64,000 bases of DNA, taken from NCBI RefSeq assembly GCF_000002235.5, contig NW_022145607.1, positions 38,286,529 through 38,350,528 on the forward strand. Reading direction: 5' to 3'. This document shows positions 11,476 through 21,499 of the stretch, one piece after another; the first letter of the stretch is position 1, and the number at the start of each line of letters is the position of its first letter. The notes beneath the pieces are model-generated. The model was not told the DNA's origin, ran no database searches, and saw only the letters and a list, made by a program, of their open reading frames with translations. The position numbers and the translations under genes were made by a program. The stretch is from Strongylocentrotus purpuratus (Eukaryota > Echinodermata > Echinoidea > Camarodonta > Strongylocentrotidae).

Positions 11476-14400
11476 ATGTAGAGGAGAGTGTAAAACGAAA
11501 ATTAGTAAGGTCAAATGGCAAGTCTACTCCGCATTGCTGATAGGTGATGACAGAATAGAATACTTTGCATGTAATTTATGGATTAGCATTATATTGATTG
11601 GAATTTAAATAAATCATTCTGATCAATGATACAGAATGTTTAACAGCAATGAGTTCCCCCCCCCCCCCCCAACCAGTGAATCTTGTGCTGGGAGCGCCTA
11701 GAACAAATACAGACAAGTTACTGTTGATATGTTTCTTTACGTCCAAACAAAGTGAGATGTACCATAGGATTAGGGTCAGGTGATACATTTGCTACAGAAT
11801 GAAATTCTGTCAAGTACCATTACTTTTCAATAATCAAATGGCTACTGGTAACAGAATTACTCAGGGAATATGGCATATTTTTAGTCTGAAATTGGTTTGT
11901 TAACATTCTTCTGAATTCTTACACTTTCAGCCTGTGTAAAGCTAATGAATGATTGTGTTCCACTCTTTAATAGGAAGAAGATATGAAGATTCTGTACGAT
12001 GAATCAACTGTTAAAAAATATTAAAGTTTATAAACATGATAACATATAAAGCCCATCTGCACTAGTTTGGCCAGGAAAAATTAGACCACCCTGCTGGTCA
12101 CTGACAGGTGGTTATCTCATCAACTCAGCTCTCAAATAACATAAGAAAAAGTGGATCATGGGGGACCAATGGTCACCGATAAGGCATTGTTTTCTACAGA
12201 GAGGGAGCAAGTAGCTACAAGTAGTGCAGTGGGGATTTAAACAAGACAATAATGTACATGTAAACTTCATAAGCCAATCCTCAATTGGAGCTTCAGTAGA
12301 ATCGGAACTTACTTTTAGTCTTTTTCTTCTTTTCTTTCTCTGCCTTTATCTTGATTTTCTTCTGTTGCTTTTTGGAAGGAGCATCAGCCTTCTGTTTCTT
12401 TCTTACTTTGTAATCATCCTCTGTTGGTAAAAAAAAGGATGACAATAAGCAGATAAGATTAAATAAAATGACCCCCAAAAATCAGAATCAAGAAAATTCT
12501 GATTAGACACTATGACACAAAATCAATTAAAGTGAGTAAACACCATTAAGAGATCATTTCATATTTGATTTCAATGCTGGCAACACAAACTTCACAAAGC
12601 AATGTAATACACAACTTATATAATTGTACACACTGACATTTTTTAAAGAAGCTGTCTTCTTTTCACAATTGTGATGAGGTGATCATTTTCCCCTATATGA
12701 CTCTCTCACAAGGATTTACAAATTCATATTGGTGAAAAACAAATGTTTACATCGACAACATAAATTGACAATGCCAGAAGCCTCTGAATTACCTGAATCA
12801 CTGGCTGAGCTAGAGTACGAGTCACTGGAGTCGTCATAGCTACTACTGCTACTGCTTTCATGGCGACGTTTGGTCTTACTCTTCTTTGCTCTGTTGGTAA
12901 AAGATGAATGAGAATAGAAGGAGTAATTACATTAAACTCACTTTCTGACACTGATCATTACGTCCCTTAAACTCACTCCTACAATGCATGAAGTCCAACC
13001 GTATAGAAAGAGTAATTACATTAAACTTACTTTCTGACACTGATCATTACATCCCTTAAACTCACTCCTACAATCTAATCGTAAACAGGATGGACCTCAT
13101 ATCTGCTGACGTCCTGAGAAGTATTGACTTTTCCCATGCGTGACACGTGTACAAAACAAATGGGAGAAAAATTAGTGTTGAAATACTTACTTTTGAAAAC
13201 AATGCTCCAAAATCATACTATGACCTAGACCGAAAGCTTCAGTCTCTATAATCGTCGGTTGTTCCACTGAGACTACGTCTGGCTCCACTAGACCTCCGGT
13301 TATAGAGACTGAACGACTGCCTATGCCAGCCTGTGTTGAACTTATTCCGCTAGATTTTAGCCGCTAGGCCCCTCCCACAAACTTGCCACGGCCGTATTGT
13401 TATGCCCCAAAATCCCCCAAAATGTCATTTTACCTCGTTCATTTCCAATTTTAAATTAGGCCTAGGCTATAATACATCGGTTCCACTTACTAACTTCATT
13501 GATATAATCCGTTTAATGGTCCCTTTTAAGGAAATTATCGGTCAAAATCGACATCCATGTTGAAAATCTTGCAAGCCGTGTTTAACTCTCGCTGCCGTCA
13601 ATCTCATCCCTTCTAGTCTACGCCGAAGGCAAAATGATTATGAAGGAAAAACTGTGCGCCATCTACACGTTCGTAATGGCGTTATCACAGTTTTTCCTTC
13701 ATAATCATTTTGCCTTCGGTGTAGACTAGAAAGGATGAGATTGACGGCAGCGAGAGTTTAACACGGCTTGCAAGATTTTCAACATGGATGTCGATTTTGA
13801 CCGATAATTTCCTTAAAAGGGACCATTAAACGGATTATATCAATGAAGTTAGTAAGTGGAACCGATGTATTATAGCCTAGGCCTAATTTAAAATTGGAAA
13901 TGAACGAGGTAAAATGACATTTTGGGGGATTTTGGGGGCATAACAATACGGCCGTGGCAAGTTTGTGGGAGGGGCCTAGCGGCTAAAATCTAGCGGAATA
14001 AGTTCAACACAGGCTGGCATAGGCAGTCGTTCAGTCTCTATAACCGGAGGTCTAGTGGAGCCAGACGTAGTCTCAGTGGAACAACCGACGATTATAGAGA
14101 CTGAAGCTTTCGGTCTAACTATGACCATAAATGACCGTAATTCGGTTCTGTAATTTCTAGCCGATTCATAGCTCAAATTCATGTAGAATAACTGAAGAAA
14201 CTCCTGCTGATTTTCCTCCGTCGTGTCTCGTTTTACAAGGAGATCACATCCCTCTTCTGTTTCTCCTTCTTCTTATTTTAATTCTCCAACCTTTCCTTCT
14301 TTCTTTGTTTTTGTTATTATGTTATTATTCTTGTTCATTTTTCTAAATTCTTTCTTAATCAATCATGTTAACCTTCTCCTTCTTTTTCAATTTTCTCTTT

Positions 14401-14881
14401 TCATCAGGATCACTGCATTCATGCCCACATTTTTAATGAGAGTAATTAGACTCTACCATGCAGATTCATTGACTTCATCATGTTCAAACATGTTCTAGCC
14501 AAAAAGGGGGAAATAAACAGGAAAGAAAACAGGGCAAGAACTTAGAAGCAAGAATTGAAGAAAGAAAATATGGTAAAGACAAATTTACACCCCAGCAATA
14601 TTGAATATGCTTACACAGTTACACTTAGAGGTTAGTAAATAACTTATTTTCGTAAACGACAAGAATTCAACTCACACATTCATGATCATAAAAACTGTTC
14701 TCAATCTCTTGTGTGGTACACAAATGTCGATATATGGGACTCTTATAGAAAGCCTAAAAAACTAATTCCCAGAAAATCGTAGCAAAGATATATCGAGCAA
14801 CAAATGAATAGCAAAATCGGCAAAATCCTTACATTTGACTTCAAGACATCATAAAATAATCACTCACTTCGCTTTAGGCAT
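6047..14881 (-). CDS. SCI1-family Lys/Ser-rich nuclear protein, nine exons
   Basis: Coding exons in transcription order: 14881-14868, 12890-12793, 12420-12313, 11433-11369, 10670-10578, 10260-10198, 9241-9065, 7155-7019, 6221-6047. All junctions are GT/AG, frames agree, and the product is 309 residues. The N-terminus starts MPKAKAKK and has a Ser/Asp-rich tract followed by a Lys-rich, probably nuclear-localising stretch. The core (about residues 74-147) contains KDDYYSKSKEFRVWLMEE, LDELTSKKAKEYFKKFV, KWNSGKLL and KFYKGIDF, ending NYKWK. This matches the conserved block I know from plant style cell-cycle inhibitor 1 and its animal relatives. The C-terminus is a charged helix-prone segment ending NSLWK. 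Plant SCI1 is reported as a nuclear cell-cycle regulator; the animal role is not known to me. Introns carry a SINE, a MITE, a LINE fragment and the 13.2-14.1 kb palindrome. Confidence 0.85.
6310..6516 (-). pseudogene. LINE reverse transcriptase fragment
   Basis: The minus strand encodes about 69 residues beginning WITDFLKNGIQSVRV, continuing with NTGSPQGCVLSAILF and LKYAYD. These are the SPQG and YADD regions of a non-LTR reverse transcriptase. The catalytic YADD is degraded to YAYD and both sides are cut away, so this is a dead remnant. It lies in the last intron of the SCI1-like gene, in the same orientation. Confidence 0.75.
7330..7590 (+). mobile_element. Probable LINE 3' end with (AATTG)n tail
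   Basis: A T-rich segment runs into TGTTGAATAAAATTTG and then a short GAATT repeat at about 7,566-7,584. This resembles the terminal untranslated region of a CR1/L2-like LINE. The frames inside it are hydrophobic by base composition only. It lies immediately upstream of a SINE. Confidence 0.35.
7611..7955 (+). mobile_element. tRNA-derived SINE, family A, full copy
   Basis: The head (about 7,616-7,690) reads like a tRNA gene, with TGGTCTAGTGGATAAGTCAC as the A-box region and GGGGTTAGAGTCCCG as the B-box region. It is followed by an unrelated body (TTTGCCACTCTCCACCCGGG, ATGGCGACTGGCTGGAATGC) and an (ATT)n tail at 7,941-7,955. Two other copies share the body at 19,638-19,929 and 27,813-28,169. 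It lies antisense in an intron of the SCI1-like gene. Confidence 0.85.
8760..8975. repeat. GA/GGGA microsatellite
   Basis: The + strand is almost pure purine: GGGA repeats near 8,776-8,810, then GA runs with repeated GGAGCGACAG/GGAGCGATAG interruptions. Ser/Leu-rich or Arg/Glu-rich frames across it are composition artefacts. Confidence 0.9.
9281..9574. mobile_element. MITE of the GGGGGTGTTTCACAAAGA family
   Basis: The left end GGGGGTCTTTCACAAAGATC is the inverted partner of the right end (AAGTGAAACACCCCC). Sub-terminal segments also pair: AAGTTGAACTTA with TAAGTTTGACTTA, and GGAAAGC with the GGCTCTCC region. There is no coding content. Relatives lie at 26,086-26,395, 26,600-26,891 and 33,735-34,131, with a partial one at 29,385-29,475. 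Confidence 0.7.
9694..9830. mobile_element. Truncated copy of the 5.07-kb MITE
   Basis: The left end TAGGCCTGTCTTCAACAGCT followed by CGAGTTTACCAAATA matches the left end of the element at 5,067. The shared interior includes GCGTCTTCAC. The matching right terminus was not found, so this copy is truncated or decayed. Confidence 0.45.
9955..10025. repeat. TTG/TTA trinucleotide repeat
   Basis: Interrupted GTT repeats pass into ATT repeats. This is a simple-sequence tract in an intron of the SCI1-like gene. Confidence 0.85.
10855..11035 (+). repeat. Dispersed repeat, copy 1 of 2
   Basis: It matches 15,775-15,960 in the same orientation. Shared motifs include GAATCGATCAGAAAAGG followed by TTGATCATCTAGCAT, GTAAAGTTACAAGCACT and TATATGGGACTAC. 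No coding content or clear terminal repeats were seen. It is probably an old transposon of unknown class. Confidence 0.6.
11447..11475. repeat. (AG)n microsatellite
   Basis: A pure AG dinucleotide run lies 14 bp upstream of the acceptor of exon 4 of the SCI1-like gene. In the transcript it is a CT-rich tract and may serve as an extended polypyrimidine tract. Confidence 0.85.
12058..12210 (+). repeat. Dispersed repeat with inverted copy at 21.8 kb
   Basis: The segment (ACCACCCTGCTGGTCACTGA, GGTTATCTCATCAACTCAGC, ATCATGGGGGACCAA) is matched in reverse complement by 21,795-21,960. Unknown transposon class. Confidence 0.6.
12918..13078. repeat. Tandem duplication, ~90-bp unit, two copies
   Basis: GAGTAATTACATTAAACTCA through CACTCCTACAAT occurs at about 12,920 and again at about 13,010 with few differences. 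It is intronic and non-coding. Confidence 0.75.
13150..14235 (+). repeat. Older dispersed repeat split by the palindrome
   Basis: The flanks of the palindrome (13,150-13,225 and 14,118-14,235) are similar to 62,790-62,990. Shared motifs include CAATGCTCCAAAATCATACT on the left and GCTGATTTTCCTC with TCTCGTTTT on the right. The older repeat therefore received the palindrome insertion. Confidence 0.6.
13226..14117. mobile_element. 892-bp palindromic foldback transposon with 9-bp target duplications
   Basis: The left arm (13,226-13,656) and right arm (13,686-14,117) are near-perfect inverted copies around a 29-base centre that itself starts CGCCAT and holds ATGGCG. The outer ends are TAGACCGAAAGC and its reverse complement. 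Both sides are flanked by ACTATGACC (13,217-13,225 and 14,118-14,126). A 9-bp duplication fits Mutator-like elements best, which is an inference. There is no coding capacity. It lies in intron 1 of the SCI1-like gene. Confidence 0.85.
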
Positions 14882-16440
14882 CTCCAAAGTATGTATGCTG
14901 GCCGCTTTTACATATCAAAACGTTTGAATATTTCGAAGATTTCCCTCCTTTAGCTTTTTATACGGTATCTTGAAGTAAAAAAATAAAAATGAAATCGTTA
15001 TCGCATATTACATGGCAGGTTATAAGGTTGAGCTTCTCTATATCCATATACTGGTTAATTGGTTGTGCTCCGGCAGTATACGCAAGGTCTTGTGGGGGTC
15101 TTGGGGGGGGGGGGCGCTCCTCTGTAATTTTACTTAAATTCAGCATTTTACCAACGCACATCCTGTCTATTTTCAAAGAATTGTTATTACAACCTACCAG
15201 TTTGGAAAGGTGTATATTCAATTAGGACAGGAAGGACGAGATGTTACACAAGGCAGCATAACAAAAATGTTTAAAGACCCGGCAAAAGGAAATATAAAAA
15301 AAGATAATAATGTGCTCTGTTACTTCTGAGATTCTCCTTCCAATAAATCATGTCATATGTCAGGAAAACACTTTGATTTGCATGGGGGATGGGGGGGGGG
15401 CCCTTTGCGGACTGCCTTGTAGCTAGATTGCCATTTTATAAGCCCAATTGGTGAGTTATATACATTTAGGAACAAGAAATTCGAAATTAAAGGCTTTTTC
15501 AATAGTACATGTAATTTCATTTCAAAAGAACTTGATCTCGGAACTGCCGATCATTTTTTTGTAAAATCACCTATTGCAATTTAATGATCAGGATGTACAT
15601 AAATAAGACTGAAAACATTCAATTAACTTTAAAGTTACTTTTCTTGTCTTCTATTACTTTTTTTGTATACATGGAAACCAACACTAAGATGACTACTGGT
15701 AGCTTTGTTGGCCTAGCTTTTGGTTTGTATGCCAGTGTTTATTTTTTTGTATGCTTTTCGGTTAAAGGTAAAGACCAGTTATGGTCATGCGATTGCATTG
15801 TGAAAGAAACGTTGTGGAATCGATCAGAAAAGGTTGATCATCTAGCATCTAGCATCTGCAAGGTTCTGGAATCATCAAAATGATAAGAAATTTGGCCCAT
15901 TCTTCGTAAAGTTACAAGCACTATACACAGAAAGACGTATATGGGACTACCCTATATCTCTCACAGACCATGAGAGAAACAAAGTTACCAAATATATGAA
16001 TTAGTAGGCGGTTTCCCGGCAAATTTTTTATCATCATGTATTAGTCAAAACATATTCTTTCACATGATTAGTAATGAGAGCTTCCATTTCATTTTTTGAA
16101 ATTGGGGCGTTTCCAATACTGGTCTTTACCTTTAAAGACATATCTCTTCCATTCTTTTCTCCCTCCCTTCCTCATCACAACCTCCTCCAAACCATAAATG
16201 ATATCATATTGAACCAACCAATGCCAAATTATTGGAAGCTGACCAGTACATTACATTAATAATGACAATTAAAAAAGGTACTAGGTGCTCATTCTCCTCC
16301 CTGTTTGTGTCCCTACCACCCCACCCACCTATCTTCACTCCCTCCCTAACATGTTCGACAAATCAATATCAACAATGCAGATAATATACCAGTATCATCA
16401 ATAGTGATCTGTCAGTTTATGACAGGTTCAGTGACCCAAT
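14882..16440. other. Region upstream of the SCI1-like gene
   Basis: No exon chain was seen. It contains the presumed promoter and 5' untranslated region of the SCI1-like gene, G-runs near 15,104 and 15,392, and the second copy of the 10.86-kb repeat at 15,775-15,960. No TATA box or other promoter element could be called with confidence. Confidence 0.4.
15775..15960 (+). repeat. Dispersed repeat, copy 2 of 2
   Basis: It matches 10,855-11,035 in the same orientation and has a short internal duplication (ATCTAGCATCTAGCATC). Confidence 0.6.
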
Positions 16441-16452
16441 CAAAATTTTATA

Positions 16453-16605
16453 TCAAGTGTCTCTCCAAGTTCTTTGGTCTTGAGCCATCCGTTTCAGCGG
16501 TTCATATCCTGTTGCTCCACATTCTGTGATTAAATCATCTAGAAAGCCTTTACGAGGTCTTCCCCTCTTCTTCTTTCCATGAATACGACCTTCTATACCA
16601 GTATA
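16453..16605 (-). pseudogene. C-terminal fragment of a retrotransposon reverse transcriptase
   Basis: The minus strand reads GRIHGKKKRGRPRKGFLDDL, then ITECGATGYEPLKRMAQDQR, then TWRDT and a stop. The GRP-K-W/F-D...A-DR..WR pattern is characteristic of the C-terminal end of many non-LTR reverse transcriptase polyproteins (often RTE- or L1-like). Only about 50 residues remain, so this is a 5'-truncated copy. Confidence 0.7.
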
Positions 16606-19600
16606 TTATATTAAAATGTAAAGACATACACATAAAAGGTACTCAGTGCATTTTCTTTCAGTTTTTATTTCTCATTCTCAGTTATACACGATTCATAGCT
16701 CCTCAACTCGAATGAAAATGAAAAGCATATTCATTCCCACTGGAATAAACAATTAGAATTACATTATCATAAACAAACAATTAACAACATAAAAATATGT
16801 AACATCATCATGATTGAAAATAAGAGTTCTACTCTATTTCCAGTCACTTGAAAAATTACTTCTTACTGCCGGATACCTTCTCATCATTCATAATACATTA
16901 CAATGATGCCCATAATAATCATATAGCTGAAACCAGCCAAGGTTTGTGAGAGGGAACCCTTGTCTTGCATCAATAAGGCATAATTGACTGCAGGATATTG
17001 TCTAGTTTATCTGCAAAAGATAGTAACCTTACAGACTCACAATATCTCTCTTCAACAAATGAAATTCACTATTGGTACGTGTTAGGGACATACAAGTACA
17101 TGTACACTGTAAATCAATTTACATATCATTAACCCGTCCTTCAATGACTCCTTATCACCACATCTCGCACCAAATGTTTCTGATGAAAAGTAAAGCCACA
17201 TTTTATAAAACACAAGAAATCAATTCCAAAATACAAGTGACTTACAACATGTAAAAGCATGATGCCTTAGAGGCAGAGCATTTGAACACAAAAAATATGA
17301 CTCATTTTTTTCTGAACTTGACAATTCTTGCAAAACATTGTGCTTATGGAGTTTTGTGCAATCGTTTTAATTCTGGCAATTTGTTGATCGAAACAAGTGA
17401 TCACTAAACAGATACTTTCCAAAGCTACAAATACATTAAAATGACGTACATTTTACTGTTCAGAGGTTTTCTCTTTGACCAAGCATCATAACAAGCTCCA
17501 TTTTGGTACAGTTATCACAGAGTCTAGCAAAAGAAGGAGACATAGAAAAGGGGATATGCTTCACAAGAATTATTATCGGTTAGCAAAAAGAGAAAAAAAT
17601 ACAAAAGAGAGATATATTCTTTCCCTGTGCATATATTATGTGTGTGATGTATCTGCTTAATATCCTTACAATAGATCAACAAACATGAAATAGTCAACAC
17701 TGTTCCCATTACCAGCGCACTCCTCCCCTCGGTTTATTGTGTACACAAATGGCAACATGATGTACTTCCCAATAAAATATAACAAACAGAGAATAAACTC
17801 TTCTGATACTTCTATTAACAAAAGACCTACTGAGTACAATGGAAAATAAAAGATTGTTTCTTTGAATTCTACAGCATAAAAGTAATAGCAATACAATGTA
17901 AACCCAACTTAACTGGATGCAGAGTTATAAGGTTTGTATGGTTTCATCCTTTCATTGTACTACGTCTCATTTTCAAACTACCGGTACTCTCCAATAGTTG
18001 CAATAACAAGGTCATATCGTCAAACAAAAATTATAGTTTGTGCTTCTAAAACGTATAATGGAAAGGTTCCTTCATGAGACAGGGAGTCAAATATATATTT
18101 ACTAAAACATAACTATTTTAATTGTTTTCCTATTTTTACAAATGCATTATTATAAGTACATGTATCTGCAATGATTCAGTATGATCTTCAAACAATGTGT
18201 TTCTATGAAAAAGGATGACTTCTAAAGCTGCATGTGAAATGGTTATAATAATCTGTATTCATATAGTGCTTTATACGAAATACCATCTCTAAGCTTTCAG
18301 ATATCATTACAACATAGAATAATATTTAATATAACAAGGATGTTGAGGGTAATAACCTCCAAAGTATTACCTCTTATTCCAACCATTTCTTCTTACCCTG
18401 GTTCTTAGTGGTGTGCTTTTGAAGGCATTGTTTTCATTTGCAAACTGTAGCATCATACAAATACGTTGCGCTGAACTTTTTTTGATCAACCTCAGTGAAA
18501 AGAAAATATATGTACTACTACTACATAACTACTACTATGTAAAGAGCCATTTCATGGTATCGGAGCTCATAGAAATCACATTGTTTTGTCAACCATGAAG
18601 AACAATCAATATTGTTTCTGAAAACACTTAAAGCTGTAGTTCTGACTGATTGAAACTTGACGTGTCAACAACTTGTGGTGCACAGCTTTATCCAAATACA
18701 TGTAAGTTTTATTGGTTACCTTGTACTGTAAATATAAAAAATTGAATGTCACATTTCACAATTCTGCTTGATCAAATACAGGTGAAGAATACAAAACATT
18801 TGCTTATGGTATTCTGAGTAGCAATATACAAATGGGATCCCGATTCTTCCATCTCCAGATATCTTACTGCCATAACTTTTCAAACTTTAAAAAAATAATT
18901 GAATTACCATGACCTTTTCATACCATGCTAGACACTTTTCAATTCAATTCATATATTCCAAATACAAATGGTACTTCCCACATGGTTTTATTTCAACAAG
19001 TGTAATATAATCGTTATGGAGATTCAATCTTCTGTCTTTAGTAGTTATGAACATTTGTAGTACATGTACATGTATATGAAGTATTATTTACATAATTATT
19101 TGACAATAACAAGGGTTTTAATTAATGAAAAAATATGGAGAAAAAAAAAGACAGGAATTGATTGTCCTTTTTTCTGTTCAGTTTAGTCCACAGTGAATAC
19201 AAATGAAGGAACAATATGAACAAAGTCTAGAAAGGTTAATTAAACAACTTTCTATTTTAAAAAAAAGGGGGGGTACATTTAATCAAAAACTGTTTGTCGC
19301 TTGGATTAAGATCAGACTATTTAAAAGTTAGAAATGAAAACAATCTCTAGAAGTTCCAGTTGTGCAATTTCTCAGTTGTAGTGAAGAAAAAAAATATACA
19401 GTCCCAAATTACTTTGTTGTTTCTATCATTTGTTATGGCTGAATACAGGTCACTGTGTCTCAGCGTTTGGAAATAAAGATATTACATAATCTGATAGTTC
19501 CTAAAAAAAAAATATATCAGCAATAACAAAACACAAACAAACATAATGAGATACTCTGAAATAAGTGTTCATACCTAGCAGCATGTTCATACACAAGATT

Positions 19601-19637
19601 AAAACAATATGAAACTCCTTCTTTCTTTTCATCTCCC
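16606..19637. other. AT-rich intergenic DNA, nothing recognised
   Basis: Frames are short and hydrophobic by composition. There are no exon chains, tRNA genes or inverted repeats that I can support. It may include distal 3' sequence of the macro-domain gene transcribed from the right. Confidence 0.4.
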
Positions 19638-19929
19638 TCCGCGGCACTAATGTCCTTTGGCAAGACATTGATCTACATTTGCCACTCTCCACCCAGGTGT
19701 TAAATGGGTACCCGGTAGGATGCGAAAGCTAATGTGGTTTGATTAGCAATGGCGCTTGTAAAATGGCGACTGGCTGGAATACTCCCCAGGGAGTGGAAAA
19801 GGTGCATACCTTGTGTGCGGGTAAGCATGAATCCGATGACCGGGGTAATAATATATATCTGTAAAAGTGCATTGAGAGGGCCTGCGGTCCTGAAATGCGC
19901 TATATAAGGACGAACTATTATTATTATTA
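19638..19929 (+). mobile_element. SINE family A, 5'-truncated copy
   Basis: It begins inside the family at CCGCGGCACTAATGTC, just after the tRNA-like head, and runs through TTTGCCACTCTCCACCCAGG and ATGGCGACTGGCTGGAATAC to an (ATT)n tail at 19,915-19,929. It has a slightly different terminal block (CGCTATATAAGGACGAACTA). It lies in intergenic DNA. Confidence 0.85.
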
Positions 19930-20405
19930 CACCCAAATGAAGGACATGAATTATCATGTATTTGTTTCTGCTCAAATATTACTGACAATCTGTTACATCA
20001 TGTAAAATGAATATGTAAATATGTTATTACCTTGTAGAGTGACTGTATCACCCTGAGCGGCTGGCAATTCTTTATAAACCAAACAAATAAAACCATAAAA
20101 TGAATAAAAATCATTCATAAGACTCCTTCTCTAGAAATCTTTTAGATAAGGCATAAAACTCTTCCGTTATATCACAGACTGGATCCTGTCATGACAAGAA
20201 CATGCAGCGTAAAAATAAAAAAAAACACTGCATATTACCTCACACCTGAACTATGCAGTTGAATGCATCAGCCAATGATCATTATCTGTATTGCCTTTGT
20301 TATAAGAAATAGATACATCATCAAGTCTTATGTACACAATCTAGGGAGGTCAAGTTCACATTTTTATTTAAGCACGTTTTACAATTAGTTGAGAGGATTT
20401 ACTTC

Positions 20406-20555
20406 TGGGACCCGTTTCACAAAGCCTTTTTTCAATGACAAATGACAAAAATCAGTGACAAATCTGCTGATAACCAATCAGAAGCAAGGATTTCAGTGGC
20501 TTATAACAAAGACTGTCATTAGTCACTGATGACAAGTTTTGTGAAACGGGGCCCA
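20406..20555. mobile_element. 150-bp MITE with TGGGNCCCGTTTCACAAA ends
   Basis: The left end TGGGACCCGTTTCACAAAGC and the right end, read in reverse complement as TGGGCCCCGTTTCACAAAAC, are inverted partners. The inner parts also pair: AATGACAAATGAC.. with GTCATTAGTCACTGATGAC. No coding content. Confidence 0.7.
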
Positions 20556-20999
20556 GGTTACAATACATTAGAGCAGACATAAATTTAATGCTTATGATGA
20601 CACACCACCTCATTGTTCAGTACAACTTACACTGTACAAGTGTTACAGTTAAATTGATCACAAATTACCTCGTTTACTGTACATTTGTCAAAGTCTGCAT
20701 GAAGTGAGAACAAAATAAATGTGAAAAGAAAAGAACGGGTATCCACTCAGTGCGGGTGGTACTCCATCATAAAGTCCCTCTCTCGACATCGCTCACATCG
20801 AAGAGGACTGAAAGTGAGAACGAGCTTTTGAGTTTTCCAGGTAGCTCTGTACATGTAGTATGTGAAAACTTGTACTTGTATGTTCCATTCATCCATGGTC
20901 TGCTCATTCCAAAGGATAGCTTGATAAGCAAGTCCAAGCTGTAAATGTACTGTAAATGCAATAGTCTCTTGCACAGCCCATAACACAATAGCGGTTCTG

Positions 21000-21212
21000 T
21001 CCAAAACAGCTTGATGTTGTACACCAAGAAGAACCTGATCATTTAGCGGTCGTCGACATAACAGCTTGATGTTGTACAACAAGATCATGTAGCGGTCATC
21101 AAAAAAAGGCTTGATGTTGTACAACAAGAAGAACCTGATCATGTAGCGGTCATCGACAAACAGCTTGATGTTGTACAACAAGAAGAACCTGATCATGTAG
21201 CGGTCATCGAAG
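21000..21212. repeat. Tandem repeat, ~62-bp unit, four copies
   Basis: The unit is CAGCTTGATGTTGTACAACA followed by AGAAGAACCTGATCATGTAGCGGTCATCGA. The second copy is shortened to about 51 bp. It lies just downstream of the putative stop of the macro-domain gene, so it may be in its 3' untranslated region. Confidence 0.85.
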
Positions 21213-21499
21213 CTGTGCATGCAACATTTACAGATATGGAAACAGTCTGTGCAGGTACTGGACTTCTCTGAGAAAAGCTTTTAGATTCAGGAGGCCTTTC
21301 TAGACTAGTGGCCGACACCATACTGTGAAGCCGCTCCAATGCATTGTCCTTGGTGAGATCATGCCTCAGCCTGGTGATGGACCTATGTCGAGGGCGCTTC
21401 ACACATACAGACAGGAACCAGAGAGACGGAGCGAGATGGGGAAAGGGGCTGTGCGGGGCAGGGAAAGGTAGACAGTACTTTACACCAGTGGGCCCAACC

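Noticed and set aside
20747..21220. 157-codon minus frame with a repeated RYMIRFFLLYN motif
   Set aside because: The repeat comes from the 62-bp tandem array; no known domain. It lies downstream of the macro-gene stop and is best read as untranslated sequence.
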